Assembly (NCBI GenBank): GCA_043818215.1
Contig: JBDRGC010000303.1
Coordinates: forward strand, 1-22,385
Reading direction: 5' to 3'
Source: JBDRGC01 sp043818215
GTDB taxonomy: Bacteria > Chloroflexota > Anaerolineae > Anaerolineales > UBA11858
Length of the DNA: 22,385 nucleotides
Part shown: positions 1 through 8,099 of the stretch, piece by piece
Numbering within the stretch: the first letter of the stretch is position 1
Layout: each line of letters opens with the position of its first letter
Position numbers and translations under genes: made by a program
The notes under the pieces: generated by a model
Databases searched by the model: none
The model's input: the letters and a program-made list of their open reading frames with translations, nothing else
Told to the model about the DNA's origin: nothing

Positions 1-58
1 TCAGGCGCATTTCGCAGCCCCCAAAATTTCCCTATTTGTTGAGACGATACGTGGTGAA

Positions 59-92
59 TCAAAAAGAAGGCTGGTGACAGCCTTCTTTTTGA
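59..92. terminator. Rho-independent terminator, bidirectional type
   Basis: Perfect inverted repeat: arms 59-73 and 78-92 (15 bp each) around a GTGA tetraloop. The core stem GAAGGCTG/CAGCCTTC is flanked by an A-run on one side and a T-run on the other, so it would work as an intrinsic terminator in either direction. It lies about 120 bp beyond the stop of the minus-strand TPR gene and probably ends that transcript. The right arm runs into a 17-bp word (83-99) that recurs exactly at 5738-5754. Confidence 0.8.
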
Positions 93-210
93 TTGAGCAA
101 AACTTAGCGGCGGAGATAAGGGGCGTCCAGAAAATTGATTGCTCCACACTTAAACCCGTGATGCGTGATAAACTCCGTTTCATATTTCACGGAAGTTCCT
201 AACTTTCTCA

Positions 211-2529
211 TCAATTTGATTTGATTCTCTCCAACAACTGCTTATATTTATCCACATCAGGGGGATCGAGGGTCACGATCATCTGGATCGCGTCGCTGGC
301 CCCTTTTCGGTCTCCCGCATCCAACAAGATATCTCCCGCGGTATCGAGTTGTTTGACAGAATCAGAGGTACGACCCGCCTTTTGGTATTGCTCTGCCAGG
401 CGCCAACGGATCATGGCCTGCTGGGGGCGTTCGTTCACTAGATTTTCCAAGAATTCGATCACCTCATCCACACGGCCTTCTCTATTCATATAAGCAATAA
501 ATTGATTCATTCCCGCCAGGGCCTGGGTTCGCTCCCCAAGACGGAAGTTCAAATCAATCAACTTATTGCAGGCTCTAATATCATCAGGCTGTAACGTACA
601 AATTTTCTCATAGATGATCAGGGCTTGCCGCCAATTCAGGCTTTGCACATCGATATCGGCAATACGGTGCAACACCCGCACTCTCCATGTATGAGAGGCC
701 CCAGATTGTTGAGCATATCGCAGAGCACGGGTATAGGTCTTGCGAGCCTCCAACAACTCGGCCATACTATAGTGAACCTCTGCTAATTGGATATATTCGT
801 CGATGGCATTTTCTGATTCCCCGCGGGCGATCAATTGGTCAATCAAGCAGCCTCGAGCATTTATATCCATAGGCGCCATCGCAACCACGCGGCGCAGCAT
901 ATCGGTTGCCCGTCCGGTCTCGCCACGGACACTATAGGAACGCGACACTACCCTAAATTTTTCGATCGCCCCTTGTACTTGGCCTTCCGAAAAAAGCAGT
1001 TCGCCAATGGCAACATGGAGAGGCAGATATGTCGGCGCATGCTGCAAAGCGTAAAAAGCATCTTCCATAGCAGTCTGCGGGTGTCCTTCGCGGGCCAACT
1101 GACGAACAGTGCTCATGGCGATAACGACCTGACTATTGCTGGCCTCTGTCAAAACCTCGACCAGCGGCGTGGGAGGCCCATCGCCCTCTTGCGGGATTAA
1201 CTGCTGGCGCACACTCTTGAGATATTGCTGCCAGCGCGGCCTCACTAACAAATCAGTGATGCTCTCGCAGAGTTGAGCGCATTGCTTTTCCTCAGCGCCC
1301 TGCGCATGGGCTTCAATCGAAGGCTCATAGAGCTGACGTAACCCATCCGCATGTTCGGGACCGACAACCTGGGCATCTGCCAGCCTAAGTGCTTCAAGGT
1401 ACTCAATCGACGCTTCGTGCAACTGTCCCTTCTTTTGCAGAACTTCGCCCATCAACAAACGCGCTCCTAAAGCAAAATCCGGGTGACTGATGGCGCGTTG
1501 TAAATAGCGAATCGCACTCTCAAGGCGATCACCCTTTGTCCACAGCAGCCCCAGACTATAGTAAGCTGCAGGGTGATGTAAACCAATATCGACCACACGC
1601 TTTAATTCTTCAGCAGCTCTAGCAGTATCCTCACTCGTCAGGAATTCCACAGCCTGGCCTAAATGCAGCATCAGTTTGGTCTTGTCTACGTTCTTGGCAA
1701 ATAGATAACCGGTGCCAGCCACAATAGCGCTCAAATCACGGCGAGAAGCCTGTGCATCATCATTTTCGCTCGTTTGCTCGAAGAACAAAGTAGCCAATAC
1801 CGCAAGTGCTCTATGTTGAGCTTCTTCGATAGGGTTCAATTCACTCTCAGTTTGCTTTTTTGGCGGCGCCAACTGAAGGGTTTGGGTTTTTTGAAAGGGA
1901 GCCGTACCCCCTTGAGGACGCTCCGGTTTAGGGAGCCTAATTCCATCTCTCAGCATAGCCAGGGATTGAAGGGCTTTTTCGCTGTTCGGAGATACTCCCA
2001 ATGCCCGGTTTATAACTTGGGCAGCTTTCCCTTTTTCCCCGGCATGCTGCATTAAACTGGCAATATGAAGATACTCCTGAACAGCTTTCGGTTTACGTCC
2101 CAAACGTTCGTAGACAATAGCCAACCGCGAATGCGCGATTAAATGTTCAGGATTCATCCCCACTGCCCGCGACCAATTCTCGATGGCCTTTTCCACGTCC
2201 TTGCTCTTCAGATATAATTCTGCTGCATGCACAGCCATTTCAGCAGCCACGCCCGGTTTTTGCAAAATATCATATAGCGTAGCGGCTTTTTCTAAAGGAA
2301 CCGGATCATCAGGCGTTACCTCAGCTGCGCGCAGGTAGTACCTCAGAGACTCATCATGCTCTTGCAGTTCGAATAGAGCCAATGCCAAACTGGTAAGCGC
2401 CTTAGGATCATCTGGCATCTCATCCAAAGCCTGACGATAAAACGTCGCGGCGCGATCCCATTCCTGATCCCAGGCAGCTGAGTGCCCGTGGCTCAAAGCC
2501 TGTTGGTAACGTTTTTCGCGTTCACTCAT
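211..2529 (-). CDS. Large cytosolic tetratricopeptide-repeat (TPR) protein
   Basis: A 772-residue protein built almost wholly of TPR helical hairpins. N-terminal TPRs (about residues 15-200) show the usual spacing, for example ALTSLALALFELQEHDESL followed by a proline-bearing turn (TPDDP). A low-complexity Pro/Gln linker lies near residues 200-235, then further TPR blocks run to about 410 and from about 490 to the C-terminus. No signal peptide, membrane helix or catalytic domain is visible, so it is probably a cytosolic scaffold. TPR arrays bind partner proteins; the partner cannot be read from the sequence. The ATG at 2529 precedes MSEREKRYQQAL; the upstream GAGA is only a weak ribosome-binding site. 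The gene lies behind polA on the same strand, but a 238-bp gap with hairpins argues against tight co-transcription. Certain as a TPR protein, unknown in function. Confidence 0.9.
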   Translation of the reverse strand: MSEREKRYQQALSHGHSAAWDQEWDRAATFYRQALDEMPDDPKALTSLALALFELQEHDESLRYYLRAAEVTPDDPVPLEKAATLYDILQKPGVAAEMAVHAAELYLKSKDVEKAIENWSRAVGMNPEHLIAHSRLAIVYERLGRKPKAVQEYLHIASLMQHAGEKGKAAQVINRALGVSPNSEKALQSLAMLRDGIRLPKPERPQGGTAPFQKTQTLQLAPPKKQTESELNPIEEAQHRALAVLATLFFEQTSENDDAQASRRDLSAIVAGTGYLFAKNVDKTKLMLHLGQAVEFLTSEDTARAAEELKRVVDIGLHHPAAYYSLGLLWTKGDRLESAIRYLQRAISHPDFALGARLLMGEVLQKKGQLHEASIEYLEALRLADAQVVGPEHADGLRQLYEPSIEAHAQGAEEKQCAQLCESITDLLVRPRWQQYLKSVRQQLIPQEGDGPPTPLVEVLTEASNSQVVIAMSTVRQLAREGHPQTAMEDAFYALQHAPTYLPLHVAIGELLFSEGQVQGAIEKFRVVSRSYSVRGETGRATDMLRRVVAMAPMDINARGCLIDQLIARGESENAIDEYIQLAEVHYSMAELLEARKTYTRALRYAQQSGASHTWRVRVLHRIADIDVQSLNWRQALIIYEKICTLQPDDIRACNKLIDLNFRLGERTQALAGMNQFIAYMNREGRVDEVIEFLENLVNERPQQAMIRWRLAEQYQKAGRTSDSVKQLDTAGDILLDAGDRKGASDAIQMIVTLDPPDVDKYKQLLERIKSN

Positions 2530-2613
2530 AATGATTCTCGTTTAATATTCATAGAGCGGCATCATACCGCACACTACAATATAGAAAGGATACGTTTCAC
2601 CTTTGGACGTAAT

Positions 2614-2720
2614 CGTTCATCACCCTCGTGCCAATGCTCTGCGTTGGCACGAGGGGGGTGAACGCTCTGCGTCAAAGCGGAGCGTTGGGGGAGGCGTTCC
2701 CACGCCGGAGCGTGGGAACG
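2614..2720. repeat. Cluster of three REP-like hairpins between polA and the TPR gene
   Basis: Three hairpins lie in a row. (1) Arms 2623-2634 and 2644-2655, 12 bp perfect (CCCTCGTGCCAA), with outer CGTTCA/TGAACG pairing. (2) Arms 2661-2667 and 2680-2686 (AACGCTC/GAGCGTT). (3) Arms 2695-2705 and 2710-2720, 11 bp perfect (CGTTCCCACGC). This resembles the compound palindromic intergenic elements (BIME type) found in many bacterial genomes. It lies 48-154 bp past the polA stop and could protect or end the polA transcript. Confidence 0.75.
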
Positions 2721-2767
2721 AGAAGATGAGACTGAATAATAACCCTTTGGACAATATACATCATAGC

Positions 2768-5581
2768 TCAACGCGTGTCAGGCAACAAAGGTTCCAGGTC
2801 TCCCCAATTAGTACCGCTGCGAGCATCAGCCCGCAAAGGAACATCTAAACGGTAAGCGCCTTCCATCACTTTCTGCACCACAGCAGCCGTCCTGACAAGT
2901 TCATCTGTGGGACATTCCAACACTAATTCGTCATGCACCTGAAGCAATATCTGCGCCGAAAGTCCGGCTTTTATCAGGGCGTCCGGCACACGCAGCATGG
3001 CGAGTTTCATGATATCCGCAGCCGTTCCCTGGATGGGAGCATTGATGGCTTCGCGCTCCTCCCGCTGGCGAACTTGCTGATTGGTGGGATTCTGCAACCC
3101 CGGAAAATACCGCCGCCGCCCCAGAAGGGTTTCCACATACCCCTGTTCGGCAGCCAGCTTGCGGATACCGTCCAAATAGCGCTTCACTCCGGGAAATTGC
3201 CGGAAATAAGCTTCCACAAAATCTTCAGCCTCGGCAAACGTCAGGCCTGTGGAGCCTGTTAATCCAAATGCACTCATGCCGTATATCAAACCGAAGTTGA
3301 CGGCTTTGGCATGACGACGCTGCTCTTTTGTAACCGCATCCAATTCCACACCGTAAATTGCCGCCGCAGTTGTCGCATGGATATCCTGCCCGGAGCGGAA
3401 TGCAGCCAACATAGCCTCATCCCTGGCCATGTGCGCAACGAGGCGCAACTCCACCTGCGAGTAGTCCACTGCCAGCAATTGATTACCCGGTGCGGCCACA
3501 AAAGCATGACGCACCTTGCGCCCCAGTTCTGTCCGAATGGGGATATTCTGCAAATTCGGGTTAGAGGAGGCAATTCTCCCAGTCCTAGACCCGGCCTGAT
3601 TGTACGAAGTATGCACCCGCCCGGTCTGAGGGTTGACCTGTTGGGGCAAAGCGTCCACATAGGTAGACTTCAACTTCGCAAGCTCGCGGTATTCCAACAC
3701 CCAATCGACAACCGGGTGCTCGCCCCGCATGGCTTCCAATACCCCAGCCGCGGTGGAATAATATCCGCTGGCCGTGCGCCGGGTGCGGTCGGGGGTTGTG
3801 AGTGCTAATGTCTCGAACAAGGCCTTGGAAAGCTGTTGGGTGGAGTTCAGGTTGAAAGGTTCTCCCACCGCGGCGTGAACTTGTTTCTCGATCTCGTCTA
3901 GCCGGGTGCCCAATTCCTCTGACATGCGGCCCAAGAAATCCGTATCCAGGCTGATGCCGTTCATCTCCATATCGGCCAGAATTTCTACCAGGGGCATCTC
4001 GATATCGGTAAACAGGGGCACCACTTTGGCAGCTTCCATCTCAGCCTGCAAGACCGGCATCAACCGCAGCACGACCGCGGCATCGTCCGCCGCGTAAGCA
4101 GCCGCATCCGCGATACTCACCTCGGCCATACTGCGCTGTTTTTTACCTTTGCCGATCAATTCTTCGATCTCCGTCATTTGGTGGTCGAGACGTACCCAGG
4201 CGAGCTTCTTAAGCCCCAAATTGCGGGAGTCAGGATTGATCAACCATTCCGCGATCATGGTGTCGAAGGAAAGAGGCGCGGTGCGCAGCCCGTATCGAGC
4301 CAGCAGCACAAAATCGTATTTCAGGTTGTGCCCGGCTTTGGGGATTTCGGGATTGGTGAGTGTGGCGTGCAGGGCCTCCAGCACCGCGTCCAGTGGAAGC
4401 TGCTGCCCCTCCCGGTGGCCCACGGGGATATAATAGCCGCAATCCCCCTCAACGGCTAGTGAAATGCCCACCAGTTCAGCCTGCATCTGGTCGGTGGAGG
4501 TTGTCTCGGTATCGAAGGCGATCACTTCTGCATTTTGCAGGCGGGATACCAGCGACTGCAAATCTGCGAGATTGTCGATAATTTTGACTTTAATGCCGTT
4601 TCCTGCGGCGGATTCAGCGGCTTGCCTGACGGGGGCTGCGGGCTGGTTGCCAAATAGTGACAGCTGCTGCCCCGCCCGCGGCGACGCTTTGCCGTAGCGT
4701 TGTTCCAGCCCGGTCAGACGTTGGACCAGCGAACGAAATTCCAGCTCGCGGAACAATGCCTGGATAACTTTGGGGTCGTAATGATCGGGGCGGGCCGAGT
4801 CCAAATCCAGCGGGACTTGCAAGTCGGTGACAATGGTGGCCAGTTTTTGGCTCAAATAGGCATTATCCCGCCCGGCTGCCAGACGCTTCTGCACCCCGGG
4901 TTTCAGATCTTCCAAATGAGCGTATACCCCATCCAGTGTGTCGTAAGCGTTCAACAATGTGACCGCTGTCTTTTTGCCAACTCCTGCCACGCCAGGAATA
5001 TTGTCGGAGGCATCCCCCACCAGGGCCTTGTAATCTACAATTTGATCGGGGCGCACCCCAAAATAATCTTGCACATCCGGCGGGAGGTAGTCCTTAGCAT
5101 CGGCCAGCGACCGCCCCGGCAGATTGACGATCACGCGTTCTGCCACCAATTGAAGCAGGTCGCGATCGCCGGTAAATATCTTCACACCAAGTCCATCGGC
5201 CACGGCCTGCCGCGCCACGCTGCCCAGCACGTCGTCGGCCTCGTAACCCTCCACTTCTAAACGTGGAATACCAAAGGCGTCTACCAATTGCCGAATACGC
5301 TCGATCTGCGGGCGCAGGTCTGCGGGCATCTTGGCGCGCGTTCCTTTGTACTCCGCGAACATCTCATGGCGAAATGTCTTCCCCGTATCGAAGGCCACGG
5401 CCAGATAGTCGGGGTCTTCCTGCTCCAGAATGCGCATCAACACGCTGGCAAAGCCATACACGCCCGCAGTCGGCTCTCCAGAACGGGTTGTCCAGCGCTC
5501 AGTCGAAGTGCCTCGGGTGAGCGCGAAATACATTCTATAGGCTAAAGCATGACCATCAATTAAGTGTAGAATGGGAGGCAT
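2768..5581 (-). CDS. polA: DNA polymerase I with 5'-3' and 3'-5' exonuclease domains
   Basis: A 937-residue family A polymerase that fills gaps and removes primers in replication and repair. The N-terminal FEN-like 5'-3' nuclease covers about residues 1-290 (LIDGHALAYR, EGYEADDVLG, FTGDRDLLQLV, VGDASDNIPGVAGVGKKTA). The central 3'-5' exonuclease (about 330-515) keeps D357 and E359 of FDTETT, D423 in HNLKYD, and Y497/D501, so proofreading should be active; many family members have lost it. The polymerase domain has DYSQVELR (D706), the O-helix KAVNFGLIYG (759-768) and QVHDELVLE near the end. The length is normal and no motif is broken. The ATG at 5581 fits the conserved N-terminus. The 395 bp upstream is filled with inverted-repeat elements, so its promoter probably lies in or beside them. 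The stop is TGA at 2768-2770. Confidence 0.98.
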   Translation of the reverse strand: MPPILHLIDGHALAYRMYFALTRGTSTERWTTRSGEPTAGVYGFASVLMRILEQEDPDYLAVAFDTGKTFRHEMFAEYKGTRAKMPADLRPQIERIRQLVDAFGIPRLEVEGYEADDVLGSVARQAVADGLGVKIFTGDRDLLQLVAERVIVNLPGRSLADAKDYLPPDVQDYFGVRPDQIVDYKALVGDASDNIPGVAGVGKKTAVTLLNAYDTLDGVYAHLEDLKPGVQKRLAAGRDNAYLSQKLATIVTDLQVPLDLDSARPDHYDPKVIQALFRELEFRSLVQRLTGLEQRYGKASPRAGQQLSLFGNQPAAPVRQAAESAAGNGIKVKIIDNLADLQSLVSRLQNAEVIAFDTETTSTDQMQAELVGISLAVEGDCGYYIPVGHREGQQLPLDAVLEALHATLTNPEIPKAGHNLKYDFVLLARYGLRTAPLSFDTMIAEWLINPDSRNLGLKKLAWVRLDHQMTEIEELIGKGKKQRSMAEVSIADAAAYAADDAAVVLRLMPVLQAEMEAAKVVPLFTDIEMPLVEILADMEMNGISLDTDFLGRMSEELGTRLDEIEKQVHAAVGEPFNLNSTQQLSKALFETLALTTPDRTRRTASGYYSTAAGVLEAMRGEHPVVDWVLEYRELAKLKSTYVDALPQQVNPQTGRVHTSYNQAGSRTGRIASSNPNLQNIPIRTELGRKVRHAFVAAPGNQLLAVDYSQVELRLVAHMARDEAMLAAFRSGQDIHATTAAAIYGVELDAVTKEQRRHAKAVNFGLIYGMSAFGLTGSTGLTFAEAEDFVEAYFRQFPGVKRYLDGIRKLAAEQGYVETLLGRRRYFPGLQNPTNQQVRQREEREAINAPIQGTAADIMKLAMLRVPDALIKAGLSAQILLQVHDELVLECPTDELVRTAAVVQKVMEGAYRLDVPLRADARSGTNWGDLEPLLPDTR

Positions 5582-5611
5582 AAAGCATATCCAGTGGCAA
5601 GCAAGCTTTTT

Positions 5612-5732
5612 TTTATGTCATTGCGAACCGACGCTTTTCGGTGAAGCAATCTCCTTCTCGCCAAGGATGAGATTGCTTCCCTTCGACACACTCAGGGCAG
5701 GCAGCGGTAAAGCTGCTTCGCGATGACATAAA
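5612..5732. repeat. 121-bp foldback (REP/MITE-like) element
   Basis: The outer arms 5612-5627 (TTTATGTCATTGCGAA) and 5717-5732 pair over 16 bp with one mismatch. The inner arms 5643-5653 and 5669-5679 (GAAGCAATCTC/GAGATTGCTTC) pair perfectly. The middle holds CCTTCGACACACTCAGGGCA, close to a CTTCGACA-CTCAGG word that is frequent between genes in many bacteria. The ATTGCGA/GAAGCAATCTC pair is a familiar dispersed-repeat signature, recalled from general knowledge. It sits immediately upstream of polA. Confidence 0.8.
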
Positions 5733-5804
5733 TAAGTTTCTTTTTGATTGAGCAGCGCCTATCGCGCTGTGGGTTCACTCGCAGTGACAGTTTATGGGTT
5801 TTCT

Positions 5805-5942
5805 GTATCCTCTTCAAAAAATTGGGTCTGTAGCCGAGATTTCCATATCTCGCCCGCGCGGGGTATGGAAACCCCACCTACAATGGTGTTTACCCTGCAA
5901 TATGGAGAGGATACGGTTTCCCCTATTTTTTGGAGAGGATAC
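5805..5942. repeat. 138-bp inverted-repeat element carrying a GTAG-headed hairpin pair
   Basis: The terminal inverted repeats 5805-5826 and 5921-5942 match at 20 of 22 positions (core CAAAAAATTGGG on the left, TTTTTTGGAGAGGATAC on the right). A further TGGAGAGGATAC copy lies at 5903-5914. The REP-like hairpin pair at 5830-5881 sits inside. No open frame of note is present. It lies 35 bp past the stop of the transposase-like fusion gene (minus strand) and looks like a non-autonomous element or a layered repeat. Confidence 0.65.
5830..5881. repeat. Two-hairpin REP-like unit with GTAG/CTAC ends, copy 1
   Basis: The unit starts with GTAG and a hairpin CGAGAT/ATCTCG (5835-5852), then a short spacer, then a second hairpin GGGGT/ACCCC (5860-5875), and ends CTAC. 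Read from either end, each hairpin is preceded by GTAG. RAYT-associated REPs are known to carry a 5' GTAG or GGAG tetranucleotide. A second copy with substitutions lies at 12919-12974. Confidence 0.75.
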
Positions 5943-5976
5943 TCAAGTTGATTGGTAGTGATGCACGCGAAGGGCA

Positions 5977-7917
5977 TTATATCCGCGACCGCGATTTCTG
6001 TACGCCCTGGGAGGCGCGAGTCTTTCCGATAAATTCTTGCACTACTTGCTGAGGTAAGGAATCCTGGCCATTTACAATCAAATACCCTGGCGCCCAAAAG
6101 TCACCAGACGGGTTCTCAAGCTCCAAACGCGAAAATTCGGCGAAAATTTGTTGAGAAGTGTATTGCCGCAAATTGCGCACCATGTAGCCTGGCGAGGTGG
6201 CCGGCGGGATGAAAGCCACCCAATGCAGGTAATTAGGACGGATCGACAAGTGTTCCAATCGCCAGCCAAAAATCAGACTGACTTGATTGACCCACTGATT
6301 CAACTGGATCGCCAGATCGCTAACCAGGTGGTGCTGCGGCAGACGCGGTACCAACACACAGGCATACGTTAGATTGTGCAGAGTTGGTGTCTCTGGTTCT
6401 AATTCAATTTCTCTTAGTCTGGAGGGCTGGGCATTGAGATCGTGTTTTCGTACCGGAGTGGGGAGAGTTTCTGCAAGATGATCAGGCAATGACTCATCAA
6501 CCTGGGTTGCGGGGAGCGCTGCCTCGATTTGTATTTCGGGGAGCAGCTCATCGACATAAGTATCGGGGAGTATCTCTTCGCCCTGTGTTGCGGGGAGTGA
6601 TTCCTCGATTTGTATTTCAGGGAGCAACTCATCGAAATAAGTATCGGGGAGTGTCTCATCGACCTGGGTTTCGGGAAATGCTGCCTCGATTTGTATTTCG
6701 GGGAGTAACTCATCGACCTGGGTTTTAGGGAGTATTGCATCAAACCGGATATCGGGAGACGCATATCTGGATTTCTGGGGGGGCATATATCCCAAAATCT
6801 CTGCCTCGGAATTTTCACTACTCGGCATATCTTCGGCTACAGCAACCTCTACCCGGTCGAAATCCAAAGAAGTCTCCGGCGTGCTAAGCCCACCGGGGTC
6901 GGGAACTTCTATAGCCGAGAGCAGTTCTTCTAAGAAGGCTTGCCGGCCCTCGGCAACGACTTCCTGGTCGGGCCGCCAATCGGAGGGAATAAGAGGCGGC
7001 TCATCTTCGGGTATTGTATTGTCGATGAACTGGGGTGCGGGAGGTGTTTCAGGCTGCGCCTCCGCCTTGGGAGCAGATTCAACCACGTGGGAGTCCGGGA
7101 TTTCCTGCGGGGGTAAGGCCAGCCTGCGGGCCAAGTCACCCGCCCGGGAACGGATCTCGCTGAAGGGTATTTCGGTCTCATAGGCTAAGGCTAAAACGAA
7201 TTCTCCCCCCAGGCCGATGGCGTAAATCATGTATTCGCCGGCAGTGGCATCCAGCCGGACGAAGCGTGCCATATCGCTGCCGCCATCTCTACCCCAATAA
7301 TGTCCAACAGAACGGGCCAGTTCCTCGGCAGCAGGTTGGGGCAGTTGTCCGGCGTAGGCCCAGAGCTGCTCGCCGCGAGTGATAAGAGCTGCCTGGGCGG
7401 TGGATTCGAGGGAGAGCCTGGTAAGGTGTTGGGCCGCCCGGGTGACATCTTGCAGCCAGGGGGGGGCTTCATGCGAGGAGACGGCGGTTTTTTTGTGAGC
7501 CACGCTCGATGGAAAGGGAGTTTGCTCAGACCCGGCTGTCGCGCTGGGTGATGATTTAAGAGTACCGGTCACATCGTCCAGTGCATCGAATAAATCTGGC
7601 AAGTAGAAGGGGTCGCCTAAACAAACATCCAGGGACAGTTCGTCTGCTTCTGGGCCGGCGGTATCGGCGTCAAATCCGATCGCCACGATACGAAGTTCTG
7701 GAATCGCAGAACGCAAGGCGGTGACCAATTCGGGTGGATTGGGATGCAAATCAAAATCCAGAACGGCTACGGGGAATTTCTCCGCGTTAACACGTTTCAC
7801 CGCCTGCTCATCACTGTTGACTAAAACGACGCTATAAAGTCCGGTTTCTTGCAAAGCCTGCTGGATCAGTTGTCCAAGACTCCGGACGGAAATCATAACC
7901 AGGACAGAGATAGCCAT
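5977..7917 (-). CDS. Pseudo-receiver / Roadblock-like / repeat linker / inactive IS200-type transposase fusion
   Basis: A 646-residue protein with four regions. Residues 1-118 have a receiver-like fold, with VAVLDFD holding D54/D56, but the N-terminal acidic pair is missing and the usual KPF lysine is D102, so phosphorylation is doubtful. Residues about 155-267 resemble Roadblock/LC7 (AALITRGEQLWAYAG, then FVLALAYETEIPFSEIRSRA). Residues 396-484 are nine-residue LPxxQxxEx repeats. Residues about 510-640 match the IS200/RAYT Y1 transposase fold (HWVAFIPPATSPGYMVRNL, then WAPGYLIVNG). Catalysis should be lost: the HUH motif is Y563-L-H565 and the nucleophile Tyr is F629, with T633 where Q is expected. 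The likely role is non-enzymatic DNA or RNA binding coupled to a signalling or scaffold module; this is inference. The start ATG at 7917 has no strong ribosome-binding site. REP-like elements lie directly downstream. Domain calls are by eye; the Roadblock call is the least certain. Confidence 0.8.
   Translation of the reverse strand: MAISVLVMISVRSLGQLIQQALQETGLYSVVLVNSDEQAVKRVNAEKFPVAVLDFDLHPNPPELVTALRSAIPELRIVAIGFDADTAGPEADELSLDVCLGDPFYLPDLFDALDDVTGTLKSSPSATAGSEQTPFPSSVAHKKTAVSSHEAPPWLQDVTRAAQHLTRLSLESTAQAALITRGEQLWAYAGQLPQPAAEELARSVGHYWGRDGGSDMARFVRLDATAGEYMIYAIGLGGEFVLALAYETEIPFSEIRSRAGDLARRLALPPQEIPDSHVVESAPKAEAQPETPPAPQFIDNTIPEDEPPLIPSDWRPDQEVVAEGRQAFLEELLSAIEVPDPGGLSTPETSLDFDRVEVAVAEDMPSSENSEAEILGYMPPQKSRYASPDIRFDAILPKTQVDELLPEIQIEAAFPETQVDETLPDTYFDELLPEIQIEESLPATQGEEILPDTYVDELLPEIQIEAALPATQVDESLPDHLAETLPTPVRKHDLNAQPSRLREIELEPETPTLHNLTYACVLVPRLPQHHLVSDLAIQLNQWVNQVSLIFGWRLEHLSIRPNYLHWVAFIPPATSPGYMVRNLRQYTSQQIFAEFSRLELENPSGDFWAPGYLIVNGQDSLPQQVVQEFIGKTRASQGVQKSRSRI
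6466..6732 (-). repeat. 27-bp coding tandem repeat (nonapeptide linker)
   Basis: About ten copies of a 27-bp unit encode LPKTQVDEL, LPEIQIEAA, FPETQVDET, LPDTYFDEL and close variants at residues 396-484 of the transposase-like fusion. The units also repeat with a higher-order period of 4-5 units (LPDTY-DELLPEIQIE occurs twice), which suggests recent duplication. The segment is acidic and proline-spaced, suiting an extended linker between the Roadblock-like and transposase-like domains. Confidence 0.9.
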
Positions 7918-8000
7918 GTTGAGAGTGTATCATGGGCAATAAATAGAAGCAAGATGAGCGGATGTGAATCCGCCAATCCTGCATATCGGCATTATTCACA

Positions 8001-8029
8001 TGGTTAATAAGCGATTATTACGATATAAT
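8001..8029 (+). promoter_or_regulatory. Candidate promoter of the lytic transglycosylase gene
   Basis: A perfect -10 hexamer TATAAT (8024-8029) has a weak -35 candidate TGGTTA (8001-8006) 17 bp upstream. It lies in the 182-bp gap between two divergent genes, 70 bp before the TTG start at 8100. The AAGAGGC heptamer array falls in the predicted 5' leader. Confidence 0.5.
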
Positions 8030-8040
8030 CTGTACATTAC

Positions 8041-8064
8041 AAGAGGCAAGAGGCAAGAGGCAAG
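8041..8064 (+). repeat. Heptamer array AAGAGGC
   Basis: Three exact copies of AAGAGGC plus a partial fourth, in the leader of the transglycosylase gene. On the plus strand GG recurs every 7 nt. A related array (AGAGGCA) lies just past the stop of the same gene at 9703-9739, so the gene is bracketed by the same repeat family. Confidence 0.85.
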
Positions 8065-8099
8065 AAATTTTATCATGCAAGCATCAAAGCGAGTGTATT

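Noticed and set aside
1..183. 60-residue minus-strand open frame at the window start
   Set aside because: It reads straight through the perfect terminator hairpin at 59-92, has no ribosome-binding site and has no protein-like pattern.
5582..5976. Small frames (61, 67 and 101 residues) between polA and the transposase-like fusion
   Set aside because: All are composed of inverted-repeat sequence and none has a start signal or family resemblance.
5977..7917. Active insertion sequence
   Set aside because: The Y1 domain has lost the catalytic His and Tyr, is fused to other domains, and no IS200-type end hairpins with an intact transposase frame surround it.
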